Counted from the first letter of the stretch, positions 37,013 through 46,419 are shown. The stretch is 64,000 bases of DNA from Rhodothermales bacterium (GCA_958296045.1 CATQHT010000003.1:693246-757245), one strand, 5' to 3'. Notes: a model not told the origin generated them from the sequence alone. Numbers and translations are program-made.

Positions 37013-38487
37013 GCGTCCCCAAACATTCGCTGAAGCGCGGGCTTGCTGACCTTGCCCATCACATTGCAGGGCAACTCCTCAGTCACCATCAGAAGCGACG
37101 GCACCTTGTAGTGCGCAAGCTGCTTCTTGGCCCAACGGTGAATAACGCTTTCTTGCAACGTCTGCCCAGAACTAGACACCACGGCCGCACACACGCGCTC
37201 GCCCCACCGTCGGTCAGGGATCCCCACCACGGCGCACTGGTCCACCGCCGGATGCAGGCACAGCACTTCCTCCACTTCCCGCGCATAGACCTTGAATCCA
37301 CCAGTCTTGATGACATCCACAGATAAGCGACCCAGAATGCGATAGTATCCGCCTTCCGCGACGCCGACGTCACCGGTCTTAAACCATCCGTCATCACTGA
37401 ATGCACGTAGGGTCAAGCCCGGGTGACCCCAGTACTCCAGGAACACGCTCGGCCCCTTCACCTGAATCTCACCTGCAATGCCTTCGGCAGCAACCACCTT
37501 GTCTGCAGCATCCACGAGCCGCACATCCATGTCGGGCATCGGCTGACCCACGGTCCCGGCCCGGCGCTCACCCAGCAGCGGGTTAGAAAGAGCCATTCCA
37601 ATCTCCGTCATGCCGTACCGCTCCAGGAGCCGATGGCCGGTGACCTTTTCCCATTCCTCAAAAAGCGTCTTAAGCAGCGCGTCTGAGCCGGACACCATAA
37701 GGCGAAGACCAGCGGCGCCCGCCTCCATAGACCGGCGTTCAGCTTCCGGCGCCGTGCGCCAGGCGTCAAGCAGCATCCGAAAGATGGTCGGTACAGCCAT
37801 AAACACCGTGTTGCGCCTGAAACGCCGCCAGACCTCCGCAGCATCGAAGCGGTCCATCATCTCGCACCTGGCCCCAACCCACAGGCAGGTGAGCAGCGCA
37901 TTGACCAATCCGTGCGTATGATGTAACGGAAGTGTATGCAGAATGCTGTCCTCAGAGCGCCACCCCCAGGCCGTAACCATCGCCTCGATCATCGCCTGCA
38001 CATTCCTATGGGTCATCACCACACCCTTTGGGCGGCTGGTCGTGCCACTGGTATACAGCATCAGCGCGCGCCGCGCACCTTCGACCTTGGGCGTAGGCGA
38101 GGATCCTTCCAGAGACTCAAGTAGTGTCACACTCGGCGCCAGTGCACGCAGCCGCGCATAATGGGAACGGTCAGCCAGGACGCGGATCGCACCGCTATCC
38201 CGCAGGACATGGAGCAATTCCGGGTCTGGGTGCCGGAAGCACAATGGCACAGCCATGCCACCAGCCATCCAGATACCATATAGCCCAGCGGCGAAACGAC
38301 AACTAGGCGATGCCATCAGAGCTACGGGCGAGCTATCCAGGTCGGAACCTCCAGAAACAGCAAGGAGCGCGTTGGCAACCGCCCGTGCTCGCTTCAGCAG
38401 CTGCCCGTAGGTGTGGCGTCCTTCGACATCGGTGATGGATATCTTGCCACTGAACCGCGATGCGCGATCAATCAGCGGCAGCAGCAT
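37009..38487 (-). CDS. AMP-forming acyl-CoA synthetase (malonyl-CoA synthetase-like)
   Basis: An ANL-superfamily enzyme of 492 residues that activates a carboxylic acid as acyl-AMP and then acyl-CoA. The P-loop is LYTSGTTSRPKGVVMTH, the A5 motif YGMTEIGMALSNPL, the hinge DGWFKTGDVG, and the catalytic Lys region is NVMGKVSK near the C-terminus. The string YGMTEIGMALSNPLLGERRAGTVG is particularly close to malonyl-CoA synthetases (MatB/ACSF3), so malonate or a short dicarboxylate is the likely substrate, though other short acids are possible. It lies just downstream of a tRNA-Met gene on the same strand. Confidence 0.85.
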   Translation of the reverse strand: MLLPLIDRASRFSGKISITDVEGRHTYGQLLKRARAVANALLAVSGGSDLDSSPVALMASPSCRFAAGLYGIWMAGGMAVPLCFRHPDPELLHVLRDSGAIRVLADRSHYARLRALAPSVTLLESLEGSSPTPKVEGARRALMLYTSGTTSRPKGVVMTHRNVQAMIEAMVTAWGWRSEDSILHTLPLHHTHGLVNALLTCLWVGARCEMMDRFDAAEVWRRFRRNTVFMAVPTIFRMLLDAWRTAPEAERRSMEAGAAGLRLMVSGSDALLKTLFEEWEKVTGHRLLERYGMTEIGMALSNPLLGERRAGTVGQPMPDMDVRLVDAADKVVAAEGIAGEIQVKGPSVFLEYWGHPGLTLRAFSDDGWFKTGDVGVAEGGYYRILGRLSVDVIKTGGFKVYAREVEEVLCLHPAVDQCAVVGIPDRRWGERVCAAVVSSSGQTLQESVIHRWAKKQLAHYKVPSLLMVTEELPCNVMGKVSKPALQRMFGDA

Positions 38488-38506
38488 CCAAAGAGAAATG
38501 CAATAG

Positions 38507-38580
38507 TGGCGTGGGAGAGACTCGAACTCTCGACCTTGCGATTATGAGTCGCACGCTCTAACCTGCTGAGCTACCACGCC
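38507..38580 (-). tRNA. tRNA-Met (anticodon CAT; possibly Ile2)
   Basis: A complete 74-nt cloverleaf without CCA. The acceptor GGCGTGG pairs with CCACGCC, anticodon stem TGCGA/TCGCA holds loop CTCATAA, giving CAT, and the T-arm is GAGAG-TTCGAGT-CTCTC. The G1-C72 pair excludes initiator tRNA. Elongator Met is most likely; lysidine-modified Ile2 also has CAT and cannot be excluded by eye. Confidence 0.9.
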
Positions 38581-38704
38581 AGTTGCCGCCAACAATGACA
38601 GGATTCCGACACCTAAACCGTACACTCCAAAAAAGGTTGCTGCAACCGACCGGAATGCCGTCGGTAACAGACATCGTCATTCCCAGCTTTCCGCCGCGAA
38701 GCGC

Positions 38705-39877
38705 ATGGCCTGGCACGACATTCTGGATCAGTCACAACCTATCAGCGTGCTCAGGCACGCATTGGCTGCGGGCAGGGTGGCACATGCCTACCTGTTCCAT
38801 GGGCCGGACGGTGTCGGCAAACGCGCGGTCGCTATCGAGTTGGCCGCTGCGCTGCAGTGCCCCGAGGGCACAGACGAAGCATGCGGCGGCTGTCGCAGCT
38901 GTCGCCTCGTGCGCAGGATGCAGCACCCTGATGTTCATGTGCTGTTTCCACAGCCGACCGATAGCAATCCAGAACAGATCATCGAGCATCTGAGCACGCT
39001 GTCAAAGAATGCGTATGCGAGTTTGCCGGTCTGGCTCTCTGGAGGCAGCAAGGGCCGGGCCGTGTCAACTAAGCAGGCCTCTTACCGGGTCAGCCGGATA
39101 CGGGAAAGACTGCATCATATCCTGACCATGCATGCGCGGGAGGGTCCCTACCGCGTGGTTGTGATGACACAGGCAGATGCCATGAAAAAGGAGGCGGCAA
39201 ACGCCTTTCTGAAGCTGCTAGAAGAGCCTGGCGATAACACTGTGTTGGTACTCACCACCAGCCGAACCGATCTGCTCCTTCCGACCATCATCTCGCGTTG
39301 CCAACGTGTACGATTCTCTGCATTGGACGAGGCCACAATCGCGAACGTGCTCGAGCAGCGACGCCAGCTCAAACCGGCACAAGCACTGATGTATGCACGG
39401 ATGTCGGGCGGATCCTATACGGGCGCATTAGCACTGACTGAATCTCAAAGGAGGGTATCCGACCGCCAGGTTGCACTTGAGTTTCTAAAACACTCCTATA
39501 CTGGCTATGCGGATGAGCAACTTGCCCTTATCGAGGGTTTGATTCAAGGAGGTCGGGATTACATCAAGCGTGTGCTCGACTGTATGCACATCTGGATCCG
39601 TGACCTCTTGCTTTGGCATGTGGTTCAGGAGGAGGCACGCATCACGTACCTGGATAAGAAGCATATCGTCTCCAAGTTCAGCAGTAACCTGCCTGTGGCG
39701 GACTTCGACCGAATGGCGCGCCTTGTGGATGAGGGCCGTGTGTGCGTAGCTGGAGATGTACACCTTAGAATTCCAGAATCTCTAAACCTTAGAATACTTC
39801 TAGTCACGCTTTTTCAGGCGCTCAGGCGCGCCATGTTCAACCAGCGTGGAGACAAGCTCTTGGTGCCGCTGGCATAG
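38705..39877 (+). CDS. holB: DNA polymerase III delta-prime subunit
   Basis: The clamp-loader subunit delta-prime, 390 residues. Near the N-terminus it has FHGPDGVGKRAVAIELAAALQCP (Walker-A like), a zinc module with Cys pairs (CGGCRSCRLV), then MTQADAMKKEAANAFLKLLEEPGDNTVLVLTTSR and the sensor-1 region SRCQRVRFSAL. The C-terminal part is the helical collar domain. It starts with ATG 38705 and is followed 20 bp later by the RicT-like gene; holB next to a PSP1 gene is a recurring pair in bacteria. Confidence 0.93.
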   Translation: MAWHDILDQSQPISVLRHALAAGRVAHAYLFHGPDGVGKRAVAIELAAALQCPEGTDEACGGCRSCRLVRRMQHPDVHVLFPQPTDSNPEQIIEHLSTLSKNAYASLPVWLSGGSKGRAVSTKQASYRVSRIRERLHHILTMHAREGPYRVVVMTQADAMKKEAANAFLKLLEEPGDNTVLVLTTSRTDLLLPTIISRCQRVRFSALDEATIANVLEQRRQLKPAQALMYARMSGGSYTGALALTESQRRVSDRQVALEFLKHSYTGYADEQLALIEGLIQGGRDYIKRVLDCMHIWIRDLLLWHVVQEEARITYLDKKHIVSKFSSNLPVADFDRMARLVDEGRVCVAGDVHLRIPESLNLRILLVTLFQALRRAMFNQRGDKLLVPLA

Positions 39878-39897
39878 CGGCAGAACCTACTGAACTT

Positions 39898-40854
39898 ATG
39901 GCATGTGGATCCTGCAGCTCTTCTAACGGTACGGGCAGTGGCGGCGGATGCGGGTGCGGCGTTGGCGGCGGGTGCAGCACTGGATGCCCCACGGTGAACA
40001 TCTTCGACTGGATGCCAGAGAAGGCTCCGTCGTCTCCCAATCTGGTCGAGGTTGCATTCAAACACCGGCGCCGCGCCTATTTCCGCAATGACCGCAAGCT
40101 TCACCTGATGGCGGGCGACGACATCATTGTGGGCGTTCAGAACGGGATGGACTTCGGCCATATCACGATGACCGGAGAACTCGTGCAGCTGCGGGCCCGG
40201 TCCAGCACCACCTACCGGCGTGTCATCAGGGTCGCCAACAGCACCGACCGCAAGCGCCACCAGGCTAATCGGAAGTCGGAAGCGGAAGCCCTCCAGGCGT
40301 TTCGCAGTGCCGCCCGTAAGCGGAAGATCGAGCTCAAGCCCATTGATGCGGAATGGCAGCATGACCGTAAGCGCATCACATTTTATTACACCACCAACAA
40401 GAAGCGTCTCGCAACCAAGGCCTTGCTCTCCGAGCTTCGCAGGCGTTTCAAGACGCGCGTGTACGTAAGGCGTATCTCGGGCCGGCAGGGAGCACAGCGC
40501 ATCGGCGGTATCGGCAGCTGCGGCAGGGAGCTGTGCTGCTCTTCCTGGATGCTGAAAATGCCGAAGGTCACAATGGATGCTGCGAAGAAGCAGGACTTAC
40601 CATTGCCGATGGATCGACTGCGCGGCCAGTGCAACCAGCTTAAATGCTGCCTGAACTATGAGCTGGAACAGTACGTAGAGGCGCTAAGAGACTTCCCGCG
40701 CACAAAGGACAAGGTCGGCACAGAAGCGGGCACCGGGATCGTTGAAAAAGTGAACATATTTGCCAAGACAGTCAAGGTCATCTACCCGGACAGGACGATT
40801 GTGGTGCTGCCCCTGGAAGCTATCACGATACATCCTGCGCCCGGCAAGATGTGA
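39898..40854 (+). CDS. ricT: PSP1 domain protein, RicT-like
   Basis: A 318-residue PSP1-family protein. The N-terminus is strikingly rich in Gly and Cys (CGSCSS..., GGGCGCGVGGGC). The PSP1 domain holds conserved Cys segments SCGRELCCSSW and GQCNQLKCCLNYELEQY. Bacillus RicT (YaaT) carries Fe-S clusters with RicA and RicF and influences RNase Y. Here no RicA/RicF genes are adjacent. The Cys-rich head is probably a metal or Fe-S site. Start at ATG 39898, 20 bp after holB. Confidence 0.87.
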   Translation: MACGSCSSSNGTGSGGGCGCGVGGGCSTGCPTVNIFDWMPEKAPSSPNLVEVAFKHRRRAYFRNDRKLHLMAGDDIIVGVQNGMDFGHITMTGELVQLRARSSTTYRRVIRVANSTDRKRHQANRKSEAEALQAFRSAARKRKIELKPIDAEWQHDRKRITFYYTTNKKRLATKALLSELRRRFKTRVYVRRISGRQGAQRIGGIGSCGRELCCSSWMLKMPKVTMDAAKKQDLPLPMDRLRGQCNQLKCCLNYELEQYVEALRDFPRTKDKVGTEAGTGIVEKVNIFAKTVKVIYPDRTIVVLPLEAITIHPAPGKM

Positions 40855-40962
40855 AGCCGGCTTTGTCAGGGTTCACCAAGACAGTGTAGCGGCCCCAGTC
40901 GTCGCCCGCAGCACCTGCGCAATGAGCTGCAGTCCGCCACTCCACATGCTGGGCGCATCCGC

Positions 40963-41122
40963 ATGCAAGGCCTTGCAGATTTTCCCGCCAGCCGCTTCGT
41001 AGGGCTTATGCGCTGGGGCGACCTGTCTCCGGTGGAGCTCGCCAAGGCCTCCCTCGATCGTGTTGCGCAGCACAACGGCACCCTGAATGCCGTGGTAACG
41101 CTGAACCCGCGTCAGGCAAATG
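40963..41122 (+). pseudogene. Amidase-signature family remnant (N-terminal fragment)
   Basis: About 50 residues match the N-terminus of amidase-signature enzymes: LMRWGDLSPVELAKASLDRV, then AQHNGTLNAVVTLNPRQA. After this the frame carries no recognisable amidase sequence: the catalytic Lys and Gly/Ser-rich Ser motifs are missing. The stretch lies between ricT and the EF-G-like gene. It is best read as a decayed gene fragment. The homology is inferred from the motif only. Confidence 0.55.
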
Positions 41123-41392
41123 CGTTTGGCCTCGTGATCAGCTCACCGCCGCAAGGTACCGCCCACCGGGATGGTAGTCCGCACCACTTGCGCTGGTCAC
41201 CCCCAGACGTTCCAGAGTCGTGGAGAGCCAAAGGGCACGTTACCGCACATGCGCAGCCAGTACCAAACACGACGCTCATAAGTCTTGGTGGGACCTTGCG
41301 CAAGGATACCCAGTGGTCCCGATACAGCAGGGTTCCGTCCTATTGCCCTCGGCACTTTACCAGCACCCCCTGCCGGTTTGGAGCAACAGCGG

Positions 41393-43510
41393 CTACTTGG
41401 ACTCTTCCTGCCGAGCCTCCGCAACCACCTCGTCCTGAACGTTGCGCGGCATGGCCTCATAGTGGCTGAACGCCGCCGTATGGATGCCACGCCCCTGCGT
41501 CATCGAACGTACAGACGTGGAATAACGGTACAGCTCCGCCTCTGGCACCTGAGCTTTGATTTTCTGCATTGCACCCTCGGCCTCGATGCCCTGAATACGC
41601 GCCCGGCGAGTATTCATGTCGCCCATAATGTCGCCCGTGTACGACTCAGGTACCGTGACTTCTACTTCGTGAATAGGCTCCAGAATTACAGGCCGCGCGT
41701 GCCGGAAAGCATCCCGGAAGCTCATACGCGCAGCACTGCGGAATGCCGCCTCGTTGGAGTCCACCGAATGCATGCCGCCATCAAAGATGACCAGGCGCAC
41801 ATTGCCCACCGGGTACCCAGCTACAGGACCCTGCTGCATGGCCTCCAGCACCCCCTTTTGAATAGCACCGAAAAAGCGGCGCATATCTATCACGCCTCCC
41901 ACGATGCCATCAATGAATTCGATGGTCGACCCCCAGCCGGTGGTGATCTGCACGGTTTTGCGCACCGAAATGTCTGGCCGCTTGCGAAACTCGCCTTCTA
42001 ACGGCTCAATAAGGACCGAGATGTCCGCGAACTGCCCTGCCCCGCCGGTCTGCTTCTTGTGGCGGTATGAAGACCGCGCTTCAACTGTGACCGTTTCGCG
42101 ATAGGCCACGCGCGGACGCCCGAACTCGACCTCCACGTTAACCTTGCTCCGTAGGCGGTATTGCGCCACGCGCAAGTGCAGCTCCCCTTGGCCGCCAAGC
42201 GTGATCTGACTCAAATGCGGATCGTATTGCACCACAAGGGACGGATCCTCAGCCGTAATCTGATGCAGGCCCTGGGCCAGTTTGTCCTCTTCTCCCTCCG
42301 TAGCAGGCCGGATCGATGCGCGGTATCGGGGAGCGGGGAACTCTATGGAACGCATCACGACCCTGTTGCCCTTTTTTCGCAGCGTGCTGTTGGTACTTGT
42401 CGCTCTAAGCTTCACCAGCGCACCCATGTCCCCCGCCACCATCCTGGGCACCGTCTCCCGCTCGCGCCCGTTTAGCGCATAAAGCTGACCCAGACGTTCG
42501 GATGTGCTGGACTGTGCATTCTCCAGGTCCGCCCCCTGCTCAATGGTCCCGGCGTAGGCACGAAAGAATGAATAGTCGCCCACATGCTGCTCCGCCATAG
42601 TGCGATACACAAAGGCCACCGGGCTCGCTGCCGGGTCTACTTTTACCAGACCACCGTCCTCCGTAGCCGCAGGAGGCATATCCGCCGGTGACGGACATAC
42701 CGAGATGATGAAATCCAAGATGCGGGCCGTCCCCGCATTGGATGTGGCGGTGGAACAGAATATGGGATACAACTGACGCTGCGTCATCGCCGCGCGCAGC
42801 CCCCGACGCAGATCGTCCCCGGTAAGCTCCCCTTCCTCAAAATACCTGTCCATCAAGTCCTCATCGGTCACAGCGACGTCTTCGACCAACTTATTGTGAA
42901 GCTCCTCGGCTCGATCCGCAAAGGCCGCCGGAATACGACCCAAAGTCTGGCGGCCTGCGTCATTCACGGTAATCTGCTTCATCAGCAGCACATCGACGAT
43001 TGCGCCCGGAATTTCCCCAGGGAATTGTAGCACCGATGCACTCGCCCCGAACCGATTCGCAATCTGCGCCTGGAGGCTCTCAAAGTCAGCATGCTGGCGA
43101 TCGAGCTGATTGATTACGAACATGGCGGGCCGGCTAGCCTTAGCCGCGCAGCTCCATGCGAGCTCCGCACCCACCTCGACGCCATCCTGGGCGTTCATCA
43201 CGAACACGGCCGTATCGGCGACATGCATCGCGGCCACCACCTCGCCGATAAAGTCCGGGTACCCGGGCGTGTCGATGATGTTGACCTTGTGCTTCTTCCA
43301 CTTGGCGTGCAGTAGCGACGAAAAGATAGACATCTGCCGCTCCTTCTCACTAGGATGGTAGTCGCTGACCGTACTGCCTTCGGTGACCGACCCCAACCGG
43401 TGGGTGTTGCCGCTGACAAAGAGCATCGACTCCGCCAGCGAAGTCTTACCGCCGGCCTGATGGCCAACCAGTACGATGTTGCGAAGGTGGGTTACGCCAA
43501 AGTTGTTCAT
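41393..43510 (-). CDS. Elongation factor G paralogue
   Basis: An EF-G-family GTPase of 705 residues. The G1 motif is GHQAGGKT (residues 16-23) instead of the canonical AHIDAGKT, the G3 motif is DTPGYPDF, and the G4 motif reads NQLD instead of NKxD. The RGITI switch is replaced by QMSIFS. Later domains II-V are typical, including SYRHKKQTGGAGQFADI in domain IV and the RRARIQGIEAEG loop in domain V. These features mark a secondary EF-G rather than the main translocase. Its function may be in recycling or stress; this is not known. Divergent from accD. Confidence 0.85.
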   Translation of the reverse strand: MNNFGVTHLRNIVLVGHQAGGKTSLAESMLFVSGNTHRLGSVTEGSTVSDYHPSEKERQMSIFSSLLHAKWKKHKVNIIDTPGYPDFIGEVVAAMHVADTAVFVMNAQDGVEVGAELAWSCAAKASRPAMFVINQLDRQHADFESLQAQIANRFGASASVLQFPGEIPGAIVDVLLMKQITVNDAGRQTLGRIPAAFADRAEELHNKLVEDVAVTDEDLMDRYFEEGELTGDDLRRGLRAAMTQRQLYPIFCSTATSNAGTARILDFIISVCPSPADMPPAATEDGGLVKVDPAASPVAFVYRTMAEQHVGDYSFFRAYAGTIEQGADLENAQSSTSERLGQLYALNGRERETVPRMVAGDMGALVKLRATSTNSTLRKKGNRVVMRSIEFPAPRYRASIRPATEGEEDKLAQGLHQITAEDPSLVVQYDPHLSQITLGGQGELHLRVAQYRLRSKVNVEVEFGRPRVAYRETVTVEARSSYRHKKQTGGAGQFADISVLIEPLEGEFRKRPDISVRKTVQITTGWGSTIEFIDGIVGGVIDMRRFFGAIQKGVLEAMQQGPVAGYPVGNVRLVIFDGGMHSVDSNEAAFRSAARMSFRDAFRHARPVILEPIHEVEVTVPESYTGDIMGDMNTRRARIQGIEAEGAMQKIKAQVPEAELYRYSTSVRSMTQGRGIHTAAFSHYEAMPRNVQDEVVAEARQEESK

Positions 43511-43583
43511 AAGTCACTGGGGCCACCGGGCCGGGTAGTTAAGCGCGGGAAAATAATCAATGAGGCCGTATTCAGCAGCCGCT

Positions 43584-43605
43584 GGCGGGATCTTACCCGC
43601 CTTTT
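43584..43605 (+). terminator. Hairpin plus T-run in the accD leader
   Basis: GGCGGG-ATCTTA-CCCGCC is followed by TTTT, a six-bp GC stem with a short T-run. It lies between the divergent EF-G-like and accD genes; TATAAT follows at 43608-43613. It could be an attenuator or a barrier to antisense transcription. Confidence 0.35.
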
Positions 43606-43698
43606 CGTATAATTACCGTTTTGCCGCTGGTCGCAGTTCCAGAGAACGTGCAAAGCGGCGATACTCACTAGGCTGGCGCCGGATCCTGACTACCATCC

Positions 43699-44547
43699 AT
43701 GGCTTGGTTCAACCGTAAGAAGAAGGGCATCCTGACCGCCCGACACGAGCGGATCGACGTCCCGGCCGGTCACTGGGTCAAGTGCCCGCGGTGCGCACAG
43801 GTGAGCAATCGGCGCGAGCTAGACCAGAGCCTTTGGGTCTGCACCAAGTGCGAACACCACCTTCGGTTCGGAGCCGAACGGTACTTGAGCCTGCTCTTCG
43901 ATGAGGCTCGCTTCACGCAGCATGATACGGACCTCAGGTCAAAAGACCCGCTTACGTTTACAGACCGCAAGGCGTATGCGAAGCGTCTGCGGGTGGCAAG
44001 TCAGAAGACCGGCTTGAATGCCGCCGTGCTGGCGGCTACGGGCAAGGTCGGCGGCCATCCAGCGTCGGTGGCTGCCATGGATTTCAGCTTTATCGGAGGC
44101 TCGATGGGATCGGTAGTGGGCGAAATCGTTGCACGCGCCATTCGCCGCGCCGTAGAGCATCAGTTGACGCTCATTATCGTTTCACAGAGCGGGGGAGCCC
44201 GAATGATGGAAGGCGCGCTCAGCCTCCTTCAGCTGACGAAAACCACCTCCAACTTGGCGCTGCTCAAAGAGCGCGGACTGCCCTACATCTCCGTCCTGAC
44301 GCACCCTACCACGGGCGGCGTCACGGCGTCATTTGCCATGCTCGGGGACATCAACATCGCAGAGCCAGGGGCGCTGATTGGATTTGCGGGACCCCGTGTC
44401 ATTCGCGAAACTATCGGGCAGGACCTGCCGACTGGCTTTCAGAGCGCGGAATTTTTGCAGGATCACGGATTTGTTGACGCGATCGTTGATCGGCGGCAGT
44501 TAAAGCGCAGCTTGGTGCACCTCTTAGACCTGATACTCGAACCATAG
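43699..44547 (+). CDS. accD: Acetyl-CoA carboxylase carboxyltransferase subunit beta
   Basis: The beta subunit of the carboxyltransferase that makes malonyl-CoA for fatty-acid synthesis, 282 residues. The N-terminal zinc ribbon has Cys29, Cys32, Cys48 and Cys51. The crotonase-fold domain includes FSFIGGSMGSVVGEI, SQSGGARMMEGALSL and HPTTGGVTASFAMLGDI. Length and motifs are normal. It leads accD-nagB-DAHP synthase on the plus strand, and nagB begins immediately after its stop codon. Confidence 0.96.
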   Translation: MAWFNRKKKGILTARHERIDVPAGHWVKCPRCAQVSNRRELDQSLWVCTKCEHHLRFGAERYLSLLFDEARFTQHDTDLRSKDPLTFTDRKAYAKRLRVASQKTGLNAAVLAATGKVGGHPASVAAMDFSFIGGSMGSVVGEIVARAIRRAVEHQLTLIIVSQSGGARMMEGALSLLQLTKTTSNLALLKERGLPYISVLTHPTTGGVTASFAMLGDINIAEPGALIGFAGPRVIRETIGQDLPTGFQSAEFLQDHGFVDAIVDRRQLKRSLVHLLDLILEP

Positions 44548-44562
44548 GTGGCTGCAGCCCGC

Positions 44563-45264
44563 ATGGCCGTGGAAGTGTTGGCCTCGAGCGAGGCGGTCAG
44601 TGACCTTGCCTTTGAGGTGGTGGCAGCCCAGATCATTGCCCGGCCTAATAGCGTCCTGGGACTGGCAACCGGCAGCACGCCGTTAGGGCTCTACCGGCGC
44701 CTAGCGACCACCACGCTCGACTGGTCTTCTGCAACGACATTCAACCTGGACGAATACGTAGGATTGTTGCCGGAGCATCCGCAGAGCTATCACACCTACA
44801 TGTGGCACCACCTTTTCGGGCACGTCAACATACGCCCCCAGCAGGTGCACATCCCTTCAGAGACTCGGGGCAGCGCCGCATTCGAAGCTCGGATCGCCAG
44901 TGTGGGCGGTATTGATCTGCAGATTCTGGGTATCGGCTCCAACGGTCACATCGGTTTCAACGAGCCGGGGGCATCCCACAGCTCGCGCACGCGCGTCGTT
45001 TCACTCGCCGCACAGACGCTACGCGACAACGCGCGTTTTTTTGCCGATGAGCAGTCGGTGCCACGGCGGGCCCTGACTATGGGCATCGGAACAATCCTTG
45101 AGTCACGCAGGATCTTGCTTATGGCGTGCGGCGCGGCCAAAGCGCCAGCTATAGCGCAAGCGCTGCAAGGACCTGTTACCACCGCCGTACCCGCGTCCGC
45201 GCTACAACGCCACCACGATGTACTGGTGCTAATAGACGAGGCCGCGGCCTGTTGCCTCAGCTAA
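44563..45264 (+). CDS. nagB: Glucosamine-6-phosphate deaminase
   Basis: It converts glucosamine 6-phosphate to fructose 6-phosphate and ammonia. Motifs: GLATGSTPLGLYRRL, FNLDEYVGL with the catalytic Asp, QSYHTYM and LGIGSNGHIGFNEPG. ATG 44563 gives 233 residues; an in-frame GTG directly after the accD stop (44548) would add five. Normal NagB is 235-266 residues, so both are acceptable. Its place directly behind accD indicates co-transcription. It is the only amino-sugar catabolic gene nearby, although a PIG-L-type deacetylase lies 15 kb downstream. Confidence 0.93.
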   Translation: MAVEVLASSEAVSDLAFEVVAAQIIARPNSVLGLATGSTPLGLYRRLATTTLDWSSATTFNLDEYVGLLPEHPQSYHTYMWHHLFGHVNIRPQQVHIPSETRGSAAFEARIASVGGIDLQILGIGSNGHIGFNEPGASHSSRTRVVSLAAQTLRDNARFFADEQSVPRRALTMGIGTILESRRILLMACGAAKAPAIAQALQGPVTTAVPASALQRHHDVLVLIDEAAACCLS

Positions 45265-45285
45265 CACTGTACTGTTAAAGGACAA

Positions 45286-46419
45286 GTGATCCTCATATTA
45301 AAGCCAAACACCGACCTCGCTTCTGACGAATACCGACTCCTGGTGCGCTACCTGCGCACCTTCGGCAACGTGCGACACGAGGTGCGCCATGTCCAGGGGG
45401 ACGGACAACGCCTGACGGAGATATACCTTATCGGCGACACGAAGCCGCTCTCGAAAGAATTTATGAGGAGCCTACCATGCGTCCAGAGGGTGGTGCGCGT
45501 TCAGGAAGCCTATCGCTACCTGGGCCGCCACGGCGACGAAACGCTCCAACACGGCTTTGACTACAACGGCGTCACGTTCGACCAAGACTGTCTGCATGTT
45601 TTTGCAGGCCTGTGCGCGGTCGATTCCCGGATCAATGTGGAGCGGATGATGCGCGCGCTGCAAGAATACGGACTTGAGTGCACCCGCATGGGTGCCTACA
45701 AGCCACGCACGAATCCGTATTCCTTTCAAGGTCACGGGGCCCGGTGTCTGCCGTACGTATTTGAGCTGGCTGGTAAGTATGGGATCCGCGTCATCGCCAT
45801 GGAGGTCACGCACGAGTCTCATATAGAGGAGATCAACGATGCACTGGAGGTGACCGGTCACCCAACCGGGGTAATGCTCCAGATCGGCACTCGCAACACG
45901 CAGAATTTTGAGCTGCTCAAAGCCGCCGGACGCCAGATGAAGCACCCGGTGCTCTTGAAGCGCGGATTCGGCATTACACTTAACGAATCGCTCAACGCAG
46001 CAGAGTACCTGGCGAGCGAGGGCAATCGCAACGTAGTCTTTGCACTGCGCGGCATGAAGACAAACATGGGCGATCCGCATCGCAATTTCGTTGACTTTTC
46101 ACACGTACCAGTTGTCCATCGGTTGACGCGTATGCCGGTGTGCGTGGATCCTTCCCATTCGGTGGGCAGCCGTCACCGAAGTCCTGACGGTCTGTTGGAT
46201 GTGATGCATGTTACCGCACAGGGCATCATTGCGGGCGCCAACCTAGTGCTGGTCGACTTTCACCCGCGGCCAGCGCAGGCGTTGGTGGACGGTCCTCAAG
46301 CGCTGTTGATAGAGGAGCTACCACTGTTCTTGGAAGATGTCGCCATCGCGCGCGAGGCATATCTGAAGCGGATCGCCCTAGCGCGTGCCCGCCGGCCTAA
46401 TGCACCGATACCTGCCTGA
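45286..46419 (+). CDS. DAHP synthase, type I with N-terminal regulatory domain (divergent)
   Basis: 3-Deoxy-7-phosphoheptulonate synthase family, first step of aromatic amino-acid synthesis. The 377-residue protein has an N-terminal ferredoxin-like domain as in Thermotoga DAHP synthase (residues 1-80), then a TIM barrel with YKPRTNPYSFQGHG, QIGTRNTQNFELL and LLKRGFGITLNE. Metal ligands expected are Cys110, His291, a Glu, and Asp335. The Glu is Asp324 (VDFHP for the usual VEVHP). GPC is GLC and ERG is LRG. About seven residues are inserted after His291. GTG 45286 is the start, with AAAGGA before it. It may be less active or have shifted specificity. Confidence 0.82.
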   Translation: MILILKPNTDLASDEYRLLVRYLRTFGNVRHEVRHVQGDGQRLTEIYLIGDTKPLSKEFMRSLPCVQRVVRVQEAYRYLGRHGDETLQHGFDYNGVTFDQDCLHVFAGLCAVDSRINVERMMRALQEYGLECTRMGAYKPRTNPYSFQGHGARCLPYVFELAGKYGIRVIAMEVTHESHIEEINDALEVTGHPTGVMLQIGTRNTQNFELLKAAGRQMKHPVLLKRGFGITLNESLNAAEYLASEGNRNVVFALRGMKTNMGDPHRNFVDFSHVPVVHRLTRMPVCVDPSHSVGSRHRSPDGLLDVMHVTAQGIIAGANLVLVDFHPRPAQALVDGPQALLIEELPLFLEDVAIAREAYLKRIALARARRPNAPIPA

